A stretch of 64,000 bases of DNA from Aquimarina spinulae. GTDB taxonomy: Bacteria; Bacteroidota; Bacteroidia; Flavobacteriales; Flavobacteriaceae. This document shows, piece after piece, positions 9,255 to 18,308 of this stretch; the first letter of the stretch is position 1; each line of letters begins with the position of its first letter. A program made the translations under genes and the position numbers. The DNA is taken from contig NZ_CALSBP010000001.1 of the NCBI RefSeq assembly GCF_943373825.1, positions 496,001 to 560,000 of the forward strand, in the 5' to 3' direction. The notes below the pieces were generated by a model. It did not search any database, was not told the origin of the DNA, and saw only the letters and a program-made list of their open reading frames with translations.

Positions 9255-10124
9255 TTAATGCTGATCAACTAAAATAGGATTTCCATCAGGATCGGTAATC
9301 ATAAAAGATGCAGGTCCCTCGTTCTTATCTATACCATTAGACATTGTAACTGTAATTCCTTTTCCATTTACCTTTTTATGAATGTCACGAGCATTTTCGG
9401 AATTAAAAGTAAGCGTATTTTTAGGAAACATTCCCTGAAACAAACCAATTTTCGATTCTCCGTTTTTAAGGATAGCCCATTTTTGATCCAAATTGCCATC
9501 GATCATTGTAAAACCTAGTTTTTCATAAAAGTCTTTAGAAATTTTAATATCCTTTACTGCTAATGAAATTGAAAAAATACCGAGATCCATGATTCTTTTG
9601 TTTTTGGTTACATGCCAAATGTACGACCTTCTTTTTTTCCATGTTTTGTTGGGTTGAATGTCGAATGAAGTGGTGATAAGTTCACCTTCTTTTAAACTGG
9701 AAAGATGCTTGTGAATATTTTTATTACCATTAGGATTTGTAAATTCCTGAATCATTTCGGTTTGATTTTCTTCTTTTAGAGTCATAGGGCCGATTCCTAC
9801 TGTACCATCACTTCCATATTGAACAACAATACCCTGGTTTTTGGTAAAATCCCAATATTGACGAAACTCCCAAAAGATTCCTTGTTTTTTCCCTTTAATT
9901 AATCCGTAGAGTTTACCAGTGATACTTTGTTTTCCGATTCCCCATTCCCAATCCATACCGTATTGATCAAAGGGTTCATTGTTACTTTTATAGGTTTTAT
10001 TATCAGTAATCCAACTCCCAATGGATTGCTCCATATTTTTAACAAACCAATCTGGAATTTTTTGTTGAGAAAATATAGTATGGGTGGATATTAAAAATAT
10101 AAGTATTGTGATATATGCTTTCAT
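9255..10124 (-). CDS. Exported protein with C-terminal VOC (glyoxalase-like) domain
   Basis: A 289-residue protein with a signal peptide (1-19, cut after FSQ). Residues 20-170 form a beta-rich domain of the kind often annotated as DUF1579-like or calycin-like; this is a guess from pattern. Residues 178-289 are a vicinal-oxygen-chelate domain (FSISLAVKDIKISKDFYEKLG ... ITDPDGNPILVDQH). An exported VOC domain is uncommon because most are cytoplasmic. It lies 17 bp downstream of an SRPBCC gene in the same orientation, so the two are probably cotranscribed. The substrate is unknown. Confidence 0.7.
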   Translation of the reverse strand: MKAYITILIFLISTHTIFSQQKIPDWFVKNMEQSIGSWITDNKTYKSNNEPFDQYGMDWEWGIGKQSITGKLYGLIKGKKQGIFWEFRQYWDFTKNQGIVVQYGSDGTVGIGPMTLKEENQTEMIQEFTNPNGNKNIHKHLSSLKEGELITTSFDIQPNKTWKKRRSYIWHVTKNKRIMDLGIFSISLAVKDIKISKDFYEKLGFTMIDGNLDQKWAILKNGESKIGLFQGMFPKNTLTFNSENARDIHKKVNGKGITVTMSNGIDKNEGPASFMITDPDGNPILVDQH

Positions 10125-10141
10125 AATATTGCTTTTTGGTT

Positions 10142-10690
10142 TTATTTTTCAGCTAATTTCTGCCAGTTGTTTAATAAAAATTCGGTGTCTTTTTCTGCTT
10201 GCTCTGTTCCCATTGATAAAAAATATCCACTTAGAAAAGGGCTTTTGAATTCGTAAGCAAAATCCAGAAAGAGACGGGTTTGCATAGTGCTTATTGCTTC
10301 TAATTTCCAGGAACCGGATAATGATTTTAGAGGAAAAGGGTAATCTTCTTTTTGAGTATTCACAACAAACTGAAACTCTTTACCAGGATTCCATAATGTA
10401 CAAGTTTCTTCCCAACTACTTCCATCGGGTGCACTACAAACACGTTTCATCCCTAAACCTTCTCCTTCAACAATCTCTACATGATTAATATTGGGGGCTG
10501 TTACTTCGTGATAGCCACCCACATCAGAAATTATTTCCCAAACTTGATCTTTGGGAGCGTTAATGATTCGCTCGGCAGTAAAGTGCTGTACACCTTTGGC
10601 CTTTGGATATTGAACAAAACCATATACCAGTATAATAACAATATCAAGTACCAGAAATAAAGCTATTCCTTTTAAAATTTTACGTATCAT
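10142..10690 (-). CDS. SRPBCC (START/polyketide cyclase-like) family protein
   Basis: A 182-residue protein with one N-terminal membrane segment (residues about 7-25) followed by a START-like helix-grip domain (FTAERIINAPKDQVWEIISDVGGYHE). Such domains bind hydrophobic ligands. It is probably anchored to the inner membrane with the domain outside the cytoplasm. It is the first gene of a two-gene unit with the VOC protein and is divergent from an AraC-type regulator, which may control it. Confidence 0.8.
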   Translation of the reverse strand: MIRKILKGIALFLVLDIVIILVYGFVQYPKAKGVQHFTAERIINAPKDQVWEIISDVGGYHEVTAPNINHVEIVEGEGLGMKRVCSAPDGSSWEETCTLWNPGKEFQFVVNTQKEDYPFPLKSLSGSWKLEAISTMQTRLFLDFAYEFKSPFLSGYFLSMGTEQAEKDTEFLLNNWQKLAEK

Positions 10691-10844
10691 ATCTATTTTT
10701 TTAATTGTTTTTACATTATAAAAGTACCTAAGAAAATCATGGAAAGCCTTGAAAATAGGGTGCGCTCAATTAATTGAAACTCATCCGTTATATATTCTGC
10801 CTGATTCGGTTTTTCATTTAATTAAGTAGTACTATTTTTATACT

Positions 10845-11948
10845 ATGAATAGTATAGAGTCTTTTGCATTTATGATTACTTTTCTGTTAGGAGGGGTTAT
10901 TCTCGTTGGTGGTTTTGTTATTTTGGTAATTCTAAAAAGTATCTCACTTAAACAATCGAGATATTTTCTGGCCATAACTCTTTTTGGTCTCATACAGCAT
11001 TTATTTACTTACTTATTGTTTACTACTCAATTGATTAGGCAATGGCCACATATGTTAGGAATTGGATATCCATTGTTATTTTTGGTAGGCCCCTGTTTTT
11101 ATCTATTCGTGAGGAGTTATGCAGATTCTTCTTTTAAGTTAAAGAAAATAGACGTGATTCATATTTTACCTTTTTTAATAATGTTAATACTTCTTTTTCC
11201 CAGGTATTTAGGAAGTTCAAAAGAAAAACAAGAAATCATACAATATTATTACGATATTTTACCTGGTGGTGCAGTAGCCTTTTCTGATTGGTTGCAGGCA
11301 AGTTTACATTTGATTTTATTGTTGATATATTCGGTAGTAACTTTAGTAATGATATATAAAAAGGACAAAAAGAATAGCATTTTACTAAAACGATTTGGTG
11401 TATTGCTTACGATTTTGGCTTTTACCGAAATCATATTACAAACAGGTTTTTTACTTACAGGTGCTTCTGCAATAACGGCAGAGATTATTCTTTCTGGACT
11501 AATGTCGATAACCATATTATTATTAGGGTATTGGATCGTGGATATAAAGCAAATTCTTCCGGTATTGGAAGGGAAAAAATATAAAACATCACCATTATCT
11601 GAAACACGATCACGAGAAATACAACAACAAATACAGGCTTTTTTTGAAAATGAAGACTGGTATGTAATACCTAACTTTAAAATAGCAGATTTGTCAAAGA
11701 CTATTGATGTACCATCTCATCATATCTCACAAGTATTGAGTGAGAAAATGAATTCTAATTTTTATGAAATTATGAATCATCATCGTATTAAAAAGGCTAA
11801 AAAGATGCTGCAATCTGGTGCACTACAGAAAATATCAGTTCAAGCTATAGGAGAAGAGTGTGGATTTAGTAGTAAAACCAGTTTTTACAGAGCATTTAAA
11901 AAAGTAACTTCGATGACGCCAACAGAATATCTGGGTAAAGATTTTTAA
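10845..11948 (+). CDS. Membrane-bound AraC-family transcriptional regulator
   Basis: A 367-residue protein with six or seven hydrophobic helices over residues 8-230 and a C-terminal AraC/XylS helix-turn-helix domain over about 260-365 (ISQVLSEKMNSNFYEIMNHHRIKKAKKML ... CGFSSKTSFYRAFKKVTSMTPTEYL). Regulators of this layout are common in Flavobacteriia and are thought to sense a membrane or periplasmic signal. It is divergent from the SRPBCC/VOC unit, which is its most likely target. Confidence 0.88.
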   Translation: MNSIESFAFMITFLLGGVILVGGFVILVILKSISLKQSRYFLAITLFGLIQHLFTYLLFTTQLIRQWPHMLGIGYPLLFLVGPCFYLFVRSYADSSFKLKKIDVIHILPFLIMLILLFPRYLGSSKEKQEIIQYYYDILPGGAVAFSDWLQASLHLILLLIYSVVTLVMIYKKDKKNSILLKRFGVLLTILAFTEIILQTGFLLTGASAITAEIILSGLMSITILLLGYWIVDIKQILPVLEGKKYKTSPLSETRSREIQQQIQAFFENEDWYVIPNFKIADLSKTIDVPSHHISQVLSEKMNSNFYEIMNHHRIKKAKKMLQSGALQKISVQAIGEECGFSSKTSFYRAFKKVTSMTPTEYLGKDF

Positions 11949-12011
11949 ATAAAACACTGCTACAAATTAATTTTTAGTGATCTCAGAAAAGTAAAAGAGA
12001 ATATAATATCA

Positions 12012-13001
12012 CTAAGGTACCATGCTTTTTACTACAGCCCAGTTTCCTGTATCTTTAGATTCTTCAGAAGCCATTCCTATGGCTTGTAACTCTGCGACCA
12101 GATGTGCATTTGCAAAACTAGGATTCCCACTTTCTATTGCATCTAAAAAATGAGTAATCGATTCTCTCATTCCAGGCCAATCTGCATAAGGCTGCAATGC
12201 AGGGAAATATTCTATTAAAGATGTTTCTTTAGTTCTTAATTTCAGTTCTCCTGTTAAAATATCTATTTGGATATCTCCTTTACTGCCAATAATCTCTACC
12301 GTAATTACCAGTTTATCTACACTATCTATATTAACTTTTAGCTCACCCCAAATACCGTTATAATCAAAAAAACCAGAACTTCGACTTTGTCTTCTTCCAT
12401 TGGTTCCATAACCATCCATAATAAGAACCCGGTTTGGAGTGGCATTTAGTACTATGTTAAGGACATGAACATACCAGAGTGATAAGCGATTGATATTTGT
12501 TATATCCTGATCAGGTTCTGGTCCCCAATTAGATCTTAAATCAATAGTTGCAGTTTGGATTTTTCCAATAGCTTCATTTTTTATGAGTTCTGCAGCTTTT
12601 GCTATAACAGGAATAAGCCCTAGTTCTAAATCGGCATGTGTGATTTGTGAAGCATTTACTAACTTTTTTAGCACTTTGGGGATCAAATCTCTGGTATGCC
12701 CAATAGGAGGTTCATAAAAGATAGCTTTGCCAGAATCTAAGGCTTTCATCACAATTTTACCATGCAAGGCATCAGGTACAGCAATCATTATGGCATCGAT
12801 CGAAGGCGAATGTAGTAAATCTTCGTAATTGTTATATATATCTATGGTATCTCCAAATTGTGATTTGATAGCCGCGATGGTAGTATCACTTTTTGCAGAG
12901 ATGGCAACGATATTGGCCCTGCCATCATATGTAAGAGCAGGTATATAAGCATCTTTGACCCAGTTGCCATAGCCTATGATTCCTATCTTTATTTTAGACA
13001 T
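12012..13001 (-). CDS. Gfo/Idh/MocA family oxidoreductase
   Basis: A 329-residue NAD(P)-dependent oxidoreductase-like protein with an N-terminal Rossmann fold (IGIIGYGNWVKDAYIPAL) and a C-terminal alpha/beta dimer domain. The usual EKP motif, whose lysine often takes part in catalysis, reads E97-P98-P99 here, so the lysine is absent. Activity may be altered or lost. The gene overlaps the upstream SemiSWEET-like gene by 8 bp, and an acetyltransferase gene precedes that one by 1 bp. The context suggests small-molecule, perhaps sugar, metabolism. Confidence 0.85.
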   Translation of the reverse strand: MSKIKIGIIGYGNWVKDAYIPALTYDGRANIVAISAKSDTTIAAIKSQFGDTIDIYNNYEDLLHSPSIDAIMIAVPDALHGKIVMKALDSGKAIFYEPPIGHTRDLIPKVLKKLVNASQITHADLELGLIPVIAKAAELIKNEAIGKIQTATIDLRSNWGPEPDQDITNINRLSLWYVHVLNIVLNATPNRVLIMDGYGTNGRRQSRSSGFFDYNGIWGELKVNIDSVDKLVITVEIIGSKGDIQIDILTGELKLRTKETSLIEYFPALQPYADWPGMRESITHFLDAIESGNPSFANAHLVAELQAIGMASEESKDTGNWAVVKSMVP

Positions 13002-13290
13002 ACTTATTTTTTTTATTTTTCTTAAAAACTATGATACATAAACCGATTTGCAAGAATAATGCGAGGCTATTGGTTGTCCATAAAGCGATTGCTTCAAATC
13101 GAAGGCCATAGATAGCCCAAAATGAATACACAAATAGCCAACCCATAACATAGCCAGGTGAAAGACTACTAGATTGCTTTGATTTATATTCTTTAATAAT
13201 TTGAATAGCAGTTATAACGCAAACAAAAAAACCAATAGAAAAACCGATAATTTCAAATACTGATTCTGGTATAGATTGTAAAAAGTTCAT
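12994..13290 (-). CDS. SemiSWEET-like small membrane protein
   Basis: A 98-residue protein with three transmembrane helices (about 13-30, 45-62 and 70-90), the size and topology of bacterial SemiSWEET/PQ-loop sugar transporters, which work as dimers. SLSPGYVMGWLF resembles the PQ-loop region, although the proline-glutamine pair itself is not present. It is coupled to a sugar-type acetyltransferase upstream and a Gfo/Idh/MocA protein downstream, which fits a sugar-related unit. Transport has not been shown; the assignment is from topology and context. Confidence 0.65.
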   Translation of the reverse strand: MNFLQSIPESVFEIIGFSIGFFVCVITAIQIIKEYKSKQSSSLSPGYVMGWLFVYSFWAIYGLRFEAIALWTTNSLALFLQIGLCIIVFKKNKKNKYV

Positions 13291-13291
13291 T

Positions 13292-13867
13292 TTATATGGT
13301 TTTTATGATTGCACATGGATTTCCAAAAGCTAATGTATTATCAGGAATATCTTTGGTTACTACAGAACCTGCTCCTATGGTAACATTGTCACCGATAGTA
13401 ACTCCGGGTAATATAACGCTGTTTCCACCGATCCATACATTATCTCCAATTTTTACAGGACTCGTTAATGTGGTGAAGGGAGCATTACCAGATTTTTGTA
13501 TTCTATCAGAAGCTTTTACAGGATGCTTTGCAGTATATATCTGAACAAAAGGTGCAATTAATCCATTTTTTCCAATGGTTATTGTATTATCATCGATAAA
13601 CATGCAATTGGTATTTATTACTGTGTTTTCTCCCACAGAAATATGTACTCCATAATCACAAAAAAAAGGTGATTCGATCCATGCACCATCTCCAATATGG
13701 CCTAATAAATCTGATAGTGTTTGTTTTTTACCTTCAGTATCTGTAGAATCCAGAGCATTGTATACCTGCATTAATTTTCTTGCATTATGATACATTTCGA
13801 TTAATTCTGGATCTCTCGTATCATAGGATTCACCAGCCAACATTTTTTCTTTTTCGGTCATAGGCAT
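13292..13867 (-). CDS. Sugar O-acetyltransferase (maltose/galactoside type)
   Basis: A 191-residue left-handed beta-helix acetyltransferase of the Maa/LacA/NodL group. It starts MTEKEKMLAGESYDTRDPEL, the N-terminal signature of maltose acetyltransferases, and has hexapeptide repeats over about 60-185 (IGDNVWIGGNSVILPGVTIG). The catalytic histidine is in YTAKHPV. It transfers acetyl from acetyl-CoA to a sugar hydroxyl. It is the first gene of a tightly packed three-gene unit. Confidence 0.9.
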   Translation of the reverse strand: MPMTEKEKMLAGESYDTRDPELIEMYHNARKLMQVYNALDSTDTEGKKQTLSDLLGHIGDGAWIESPFFCDYGVHISVGENTVINTNCMFIDDNTITIGKNGLIAPFVQIYTAKHPVKASDRIQKSGNAPFTTLTSPVKIGDNVWIGGNSVILPGVTIGDNVTIGAGSVVTKDIPDNTLAFGNPCAIIKTI

Positions 13868-13929
13868 GTTTTCTTAAATTAAATAATGACCGTACAAAAT
13901 TAGCTTTGTTTGAGAAGAATATTTTTTAC

Positions 13930-14505
13930 CTATGTTAAAAAATGTTGTTTAGCTCTTAATCTACTTAAAGTAACTTGAGTAACTCCCAAAAAAGAGGCGA
14001 TATAGCCTAGCTTTACACGTTTAAATAAGTCAGATTTCTCTTTAGTAAAAGTATCATAACGTTCTTTGGCAGACTGTGTAGCCAGGGCAATGTGTCGTAA
14101 TTCTAGATCAAGAAATGCTTTTTGATGTGCTATTCTGGACCAATTCGCAATTTCAATATTGGTTTTGTATAATAAGTTTAATTCATGTACGGGAATAGCG
14201 TATATAATAGAATCTTCTAATAAATCTACATATTCGAATCCCGGTTTATTTTCGTAACAACTTAACATAGAAAATGCTAATTCTCCTTCTTTACTAAACC
14301 AGGTAGTAGCTTCTTCTCCATCAATAATACAATAAGAACGAGTCAACCCTTTTTCTATGAAATAATAATTCTTATCAACGATCCCACTTTTAATAAGTAC
14401 ATGCTTTTTAGGAAGATGTAGTTTTGTCATTTTACTGGTTAAAGTGGCTATAGAAGCATCGCTTACAGCATACATACTTTTTATACTAGATATAATTTTT
14501 TTCAC
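13930..14505 (-). CDS. Crp/Fnr-family transcriptional regulator
   Basis: A 191-residue protein with a cyclic-nucleotide-binding-like beta-barrel (about 20-120) and a short C-terminal helix-turn-helix (KLGYIASFLGVTQVTLSRLR). The effector is unknown. It lies 62 bp upstream of the acetyltransferase/SemiSWEET/Gfo unit in the same orientation and may regulate it. The winged helix is short, as is usual for the Bacteroidota members of this family. Confidence 0.87.
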   Translation of the reverse strand: MKKIISSIKSMYAVSDASIATLTSKMTKLHLPKKHVLIKSGIVDKNYYFIEKGLTRSYCIIDGEEATTWFSKEGELAFSMLSCYENKPGFEYVDLLEDSIIYAIPVHELNLLYKTNIEIANWSRIAHQKAFLDLELRHIALATQSAKERYDTFTKEKSDLFKRVKLGYIASFLGVTQVTLSRLRAKQHFLT

Positions 14506-14681
14506 GTCCTTAAGATATAGTTCTTATTTCCAAAAGTAAGAATTTAGTATTATCCCTTACCTTATTTTGTATAATAAACGAATTCGGTATATCCCTTTTA
14601 CCGTTTTGAACTGAAGTAGTTTTGATCAAAGACCTTTCAATTGTTAAAAACTATAAGTTGTATAGAGAGATTAGTTTGTGT

Positions 14682-15368
14682 TTATGTAGATTTCACATAG
14701 CTTTGAAAGGCTACTTTATAGGATTGTCCGATTGATAATTTAGTACCATTAATTGTTACCGAATGAGAATCAAAAGCCGAAATATGATTTACATTAATAA
14801 TTGTTGATTTATGAATCTGGATAAACTTATTTCCTAATTCATCCAGGGCATTTTTAATTGATTGCCTGGCGAGAATATTTTTATCTTTAGTCATATAGCT
14901 TATATAATTACCATCTTTTTGAAGATATAAAATATCATCGATATTGGTTTTAAATTGTTGTTGGCCACTTTTTATATAGATGATGTCATTAGCTACTTCT
15001 TCTGATTTTGGTTCTTCAATAGTATCTTTAATTTTAAGTACTGCTTTCAGAAAACGTTCAAATGAAATGGGTTTTAATAAATAATCAGCAACCTGATATT
15101 CATAACTCTCTACGGCATACTCAGAATACGCTGTGGTTAATATAATTTTAGGAGATTTTTCTAGTGTTTTTATAAAAGAAATCCCCGATAATTGAGGCAT
15201 ATTAATATCCAGAAATATTAAATCTACATCGCACTCTTTTAAAAATACCAATGCTTCAATAGGATTTCTAAAACTACGAATGCATTCTACAAAAGATAAC
15301 TTTTTGATATAACCTTGTAATAGCTCTATAGCATTAGGTTCATCATCTATAATTACAGTGGTAATCAT
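14682..15368 (-). CDS. LytTR-type response regulator
   Basis: A 228-residue response regulator. The receiver domain covers 1-120, with the phosphorylatable aspartate in DLIFLDINMPQLSG and the conserved lysine in LLKP. A LytTR DNA-binding domain covers about 130-228 (LYLQKDGNYISYMT ... IQIHKSTIINVNHI). It overlaps the kinase gene by 4 bp, so the pair is translationally coupled. The pair is divergent from the serine hydrolase at 16.65 kb. Confidence 0.93.
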   Translation of the reverse strand: MITTVIIDDEPNAIELLQGYIKKLSFVECIRSFRNPIEALVFLKECDVDLIFLDINMPQLSGISFIKTLEKSPKIILTTAYSEYAVESYEYQVADYLLKPISFERFLKAVLKIKDTIEEPKSEEVANDIIYIKSGQQQFKTNIDDILYLQKDGNYISYMTKDKNILARQSIKNALDELGNKFIQIHKSTIINVNHISAFDSHSVTINGTKLSIGQSYKVAFQSYVKST

Positions 15369-16441
15369 ATAGTAAGATTAATTTTTAATAGTATATAAAA
15401 GATATGCTCATCTTCTTTGATATCCAAACTATATTGATTAGGATAGATTAGGTTCAAGCGTTTTTTTACATTTTCTAAACCGATACCAGAGTATTTTTTT
15501 TCGAATTCGGTTTTTTTAAGATGATGTTTTGAGTTTTTAACTTCAAAATGTAGTAGGTTATCTTTAAACTCGAGTTTGATACGAATAAAAGATTTGGTCT
15601 GGATATCAAGACCATGTTTAAACGCATTCTCGACAAATGGAATTAACAGGGTAGGCGCAATTTTTGGGTCTTCATCATTTGTTTCTGTAATCAATGAAAT
15701 TTCAAAAGGATCTTCTGTACTATATTTTAATTTTTGAAGAGCAATATAGTTTTCTATAAATTCAATTTCTTTTGAAAGTAATACTTGTTCTGCTTGAGTA
15801 TCATAAATCATAAAGCGTAAAAGATCAGATAGTTTTGTTATCCCTGAAGAAGTCTCGGCATTTTCTGAACGTTCTGATATCGCTAATAAATTGTTTAATG
15901 CATTAAACATAAAGTGTGGATTGATCTGTGATTGCATCAATTGCAATTCGGCACTGATCTTTTCTTTTTCTAAAGCTTGTTGATGCGTTTCCATTTTTAG
16001 TTGATGTCTTATCATTCCATAGACCACTGCAGCAATAATAAAAAAGAGGTTATAAAATATAAAAAATCGTATCATCATAGTGTGAAACGTCGTATTCTGA
16101 AGATATACAACTCCCAACTCAATTAACAGAAGATCAGCTAAACCTAAAAGGAGTAAACTAGAAAAAACCAGGTACTTTTTAGACGAATAGTATCTTGGAG
16201 TTAAGTAAAAAGTAACGATATAAAAGAAAGGAATAATGCTTATCATTCCTATAAAATTGGGGAGAATAAAAATCCCCATTTCTATGGTTTCCTGTATAAC
16301 GACTCCATCTACATCTTCTACTGTATTTTCAACTATTCCTACCTCTGTGGTCAATAGTAAAATGGCAATAGAAGCAATCCAGAATAGAATATTCAGGAAA
16401 ACCTCGATCCATCGTTGTAAAGTTATTTGTTGTATACTCAC
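15365..16441 (-). CDS. LytS-like sensor histidine kinase
   Basis: A 358-residue membrane kinase with four predicted transmembrane helices (residues about 15-150), a short coiled segment, and a His_kinase (PF06580-type) domain. The phosphoacceptor histidine is in QINPHFMFNALNNL, and the N box is FVENAFKHGLD. There is no separate extracellular sensor domain apart from an acidic loop between the first helices. It is the partner of the LytTR regulator encoded directly downstream. Confidence 0.92.
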   Translation of the reverse strand: MSIQQITLQRWIEVFLNILFWIASIAILLLTTEVGIVENTVEDVDGVVIQETIEMGIFILPNFIGMISIIPFFYIVTFYLTPRYYSSKKYLVFSSLLLLGLADLLLIELGVVYLQNTTFHTMMIRFFIFYNLFFIIAAVVYGMIRHQLKMETHQQALEKEKISAELQLMQSQINPHFMFNALNNLLAISERSENAETSSGITKLSDLLRFMIYDTQAEQVLLSKEIEFIENYIALQKLKYSTEDPFEISLITETNDEDPKIAPTLLIPFVENAFKHGLDIQTKSFIRIKLEFKDNLLHFEVKNSKHHLKKTEFEKKYSGIGLENVKKRLNLIYPNQYSLDIKEDEHIFYILLKINLTI

Positions 16442-16649
16442 AATTCAAATGTATAGATAATTGTTGAACCAATTCTGTAAAAGTGATATACTCTTAATTT
16501 ATGGTACAAAACAAAAAAATAAGGTAGGAATACGTTTGATAACCTGAGTTTTGATATATATAACTTAGTTTTTACCTAGGTAACATTTTGTTGTAAACTA
16601 CTGATAACCCTTTTAATATTGTCATTCAAAATCATTAAAAAAAGAACAG

Positions 16650-18089
16650 ATGAAACATGTATTTAAAATGATAGTACTGATAAGTTTTCTACTATCCTGT
16701 AAACAAGAACCGACAATAGCACAGGAGGTAGTTAGTAGTGCTACTGTAACTAGTAAAGAAAAATTATCAGACTATCTCAATGAATTAGAAAAATCAGGAT
16801 TTTCTGGAAGTATTTTGGTCGCTCAGAAAGGAAAAGTACTTCTAGAAAAAGGATATGGATATGCTAATCGAAAAAGCAAAATCAAAAGTACCCCTGAAAC
16901 AGTTTTCGATATTGGTTCGATCACCAAGCAATTTACGGGAGCTGCTATTTTAAAATTAGAAATGCAGGGTAAACTTTCTGTTGAAGACAACCTTTCTAAA
17001 TATATAACTAATGTACCCGATGATAAAAAAGATATCACCTTACATCATTTACTTACACATTCTTCTGGATTTCAATCAGCAATAGGAGATGATTATGAAG
17101 GTACCTCTACTCAAGAGTTTATCGCAGAAGCTTTTAAAAGAAAATTAGTATTCAGACCAGGAACCAAGTTTACATATTCTAATGTGGGGTATAGTTTCTT
17201 AGGTATTATCATTGAGAAAGTTTCGGGAATGTCTTATGAAGAGTATTTGATGAAACACTTATGGAAACCCTCTGGGATGCACCAAACCGGATATAAAAAA
17301 CCTTTGTTTAAAGATATAGCAGTTGGATATCGCAAAAATAACCATTGGGGAAAGCCTACAGATAAAAAATGGGATGTAGATGGGCCATACTGGCACTTAA
17401 AAGCAAATGGAGGAGTACTATCTACTACACAAGATATGTATAAATGGCACCAGGCATTGCTAGGAGATAAAATTCTGGACGCTACAACAAAAACCAAGTA
17501 CTATAGTAAACATATTGAAGAAGGAGAGGGGGCAGGATCATATTATGGATATGGATGGGCTATTTTCCCTACACCCCGTAATACCGAATTGATTGCTCAT
17601 AATGGAGGTAATGGAATTTTCTTTGCCGATATGTGGCGTTATCTTGATGAAGATATCACCATTGTTATAATGACGAATGCCGTGCAACGCAAATTCGAAA
17701 ATATTACTTCTCAGATTGCAGGAATACTTTTAAAACCTGATTTCAATCCTACTGTTAATGAACAATCAAAGGGAACAATAACCGGAGAAATGGCAGATCA
17801 ATTAGTAAATGAATTTATGAAGATAATGAATCAAAATAATCAGGGTATCTGGAAATCTTTTATAGAAAACAGAATGACTCCAATGTTTAAAAAATCTTTT
17901 TCAATAGAGAAACATGTAGCAATGTTTAAACAATTGCATGAAGATCTTAAAGGAGGAAATATCGTACAAATCACGGTGAATGAGAATGAATTAGCTCTAG
18001 GTGTTGAAACTAAAAATGGGGTAGAACAGATTCTATTTGATGTTGTCCCTAATGCAAAAGGAGAATTAAGAATAGAAGGGATACGATAA
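16650..18089 (+). CDS. Serine hydrolase, beta-lactamase class C/PBP-like lipoprotein
   Basis: A 479-residue exported protein with a lipobox at FLLSCKQ (C17). The catalytic domain is intact: S90-I-T-K93 is the SxxK motif, YSNVGY supplies the tyrosine, and HNGGNG is the third motif. A helical/beta tail of about 100 residues follows (from about 380), resembling the DUF-like tails seen on peptidase-like relatives. The substrate, peptide or ester, is unknown. It is divergent from the LytS/LytTR pair at 14.7-16.4 kb, which is a likely regulator. It contrasts with the SxxK-less homologues at 38-45 kb. Confidence 0.9.
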   Translation: MKHVFKMIVLISFLLSCKQEPTIAQEVVSSATVTSKEKLSDYLNELEKSGFSGSILVAQKGKVLLEKGYGYANRKSKIKSTPETVFDIGSITKQFTGAAILKLEMQGKLSVEDNLSKYITNVPDDKKDITLHHLLTHSSGFQSAIGDDYEGTSTQEFIAEAFKRKLVFRPGTKFTYSNVGYSFLGIIIEKVSGMSYEEYLMKHLWKPSGMHQTGYKKPLFKDIAVGYRKNNHWGKPTDKKWDVDGPYWHLKANGGVLSTTQDMYKWHQALLGDKILDATTKTKYYSKHIEEGEGAGSYYGYGWAIFPTPRNTELIAHNGGNGIFFADMWRYLDEDITIVIMTNAVQRKFENITSQIAGILLKPDFNPTVNEQSKGTITGEMADQLVNEFMKIMNQNNQGIWKSFIENRMTPMFKKSFSIEKHVAMFKQLHEDLKGGNIVQITVNENELALGVETKNGVEQILFDVVPNAKGELRIEGIR

Positions 18090-18122
18090 GAATTTAATAT
18101 TCTTTTCTAATAACTAAAATTG

Positions 18123-18191
18123 ATCAATCCAGACCTATCAGAGATGTTTGAAAATATTTATTTAAGTGTACTTCGATAGGTTTGGATTGAT
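18123..18191. repeat. Long imperfect inverted repeat
   Basis: Left arm 18123-18143 and right arm 18171-18191 match at 18 of 21 positions, starting ATCAATCCA on the left and ending TGGATTGAT on the right, with a 27-nt loop. It lies between two converging genes, so it may serve as a bidirectional terminator, or it may be a dispersed palindromic element. Confidence 0.6.
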
Positions 18192-18308
18192 AATTAATGG
18201 CTTAACAGTTCTATAAGTAAAATGTAATGTATAAAAGATCAAATTTCGATTAAATTCTAATCCCTTCAATTACTATAAATAGTGTTGCCTTTTGATTTCT
18301 TCTTTATT

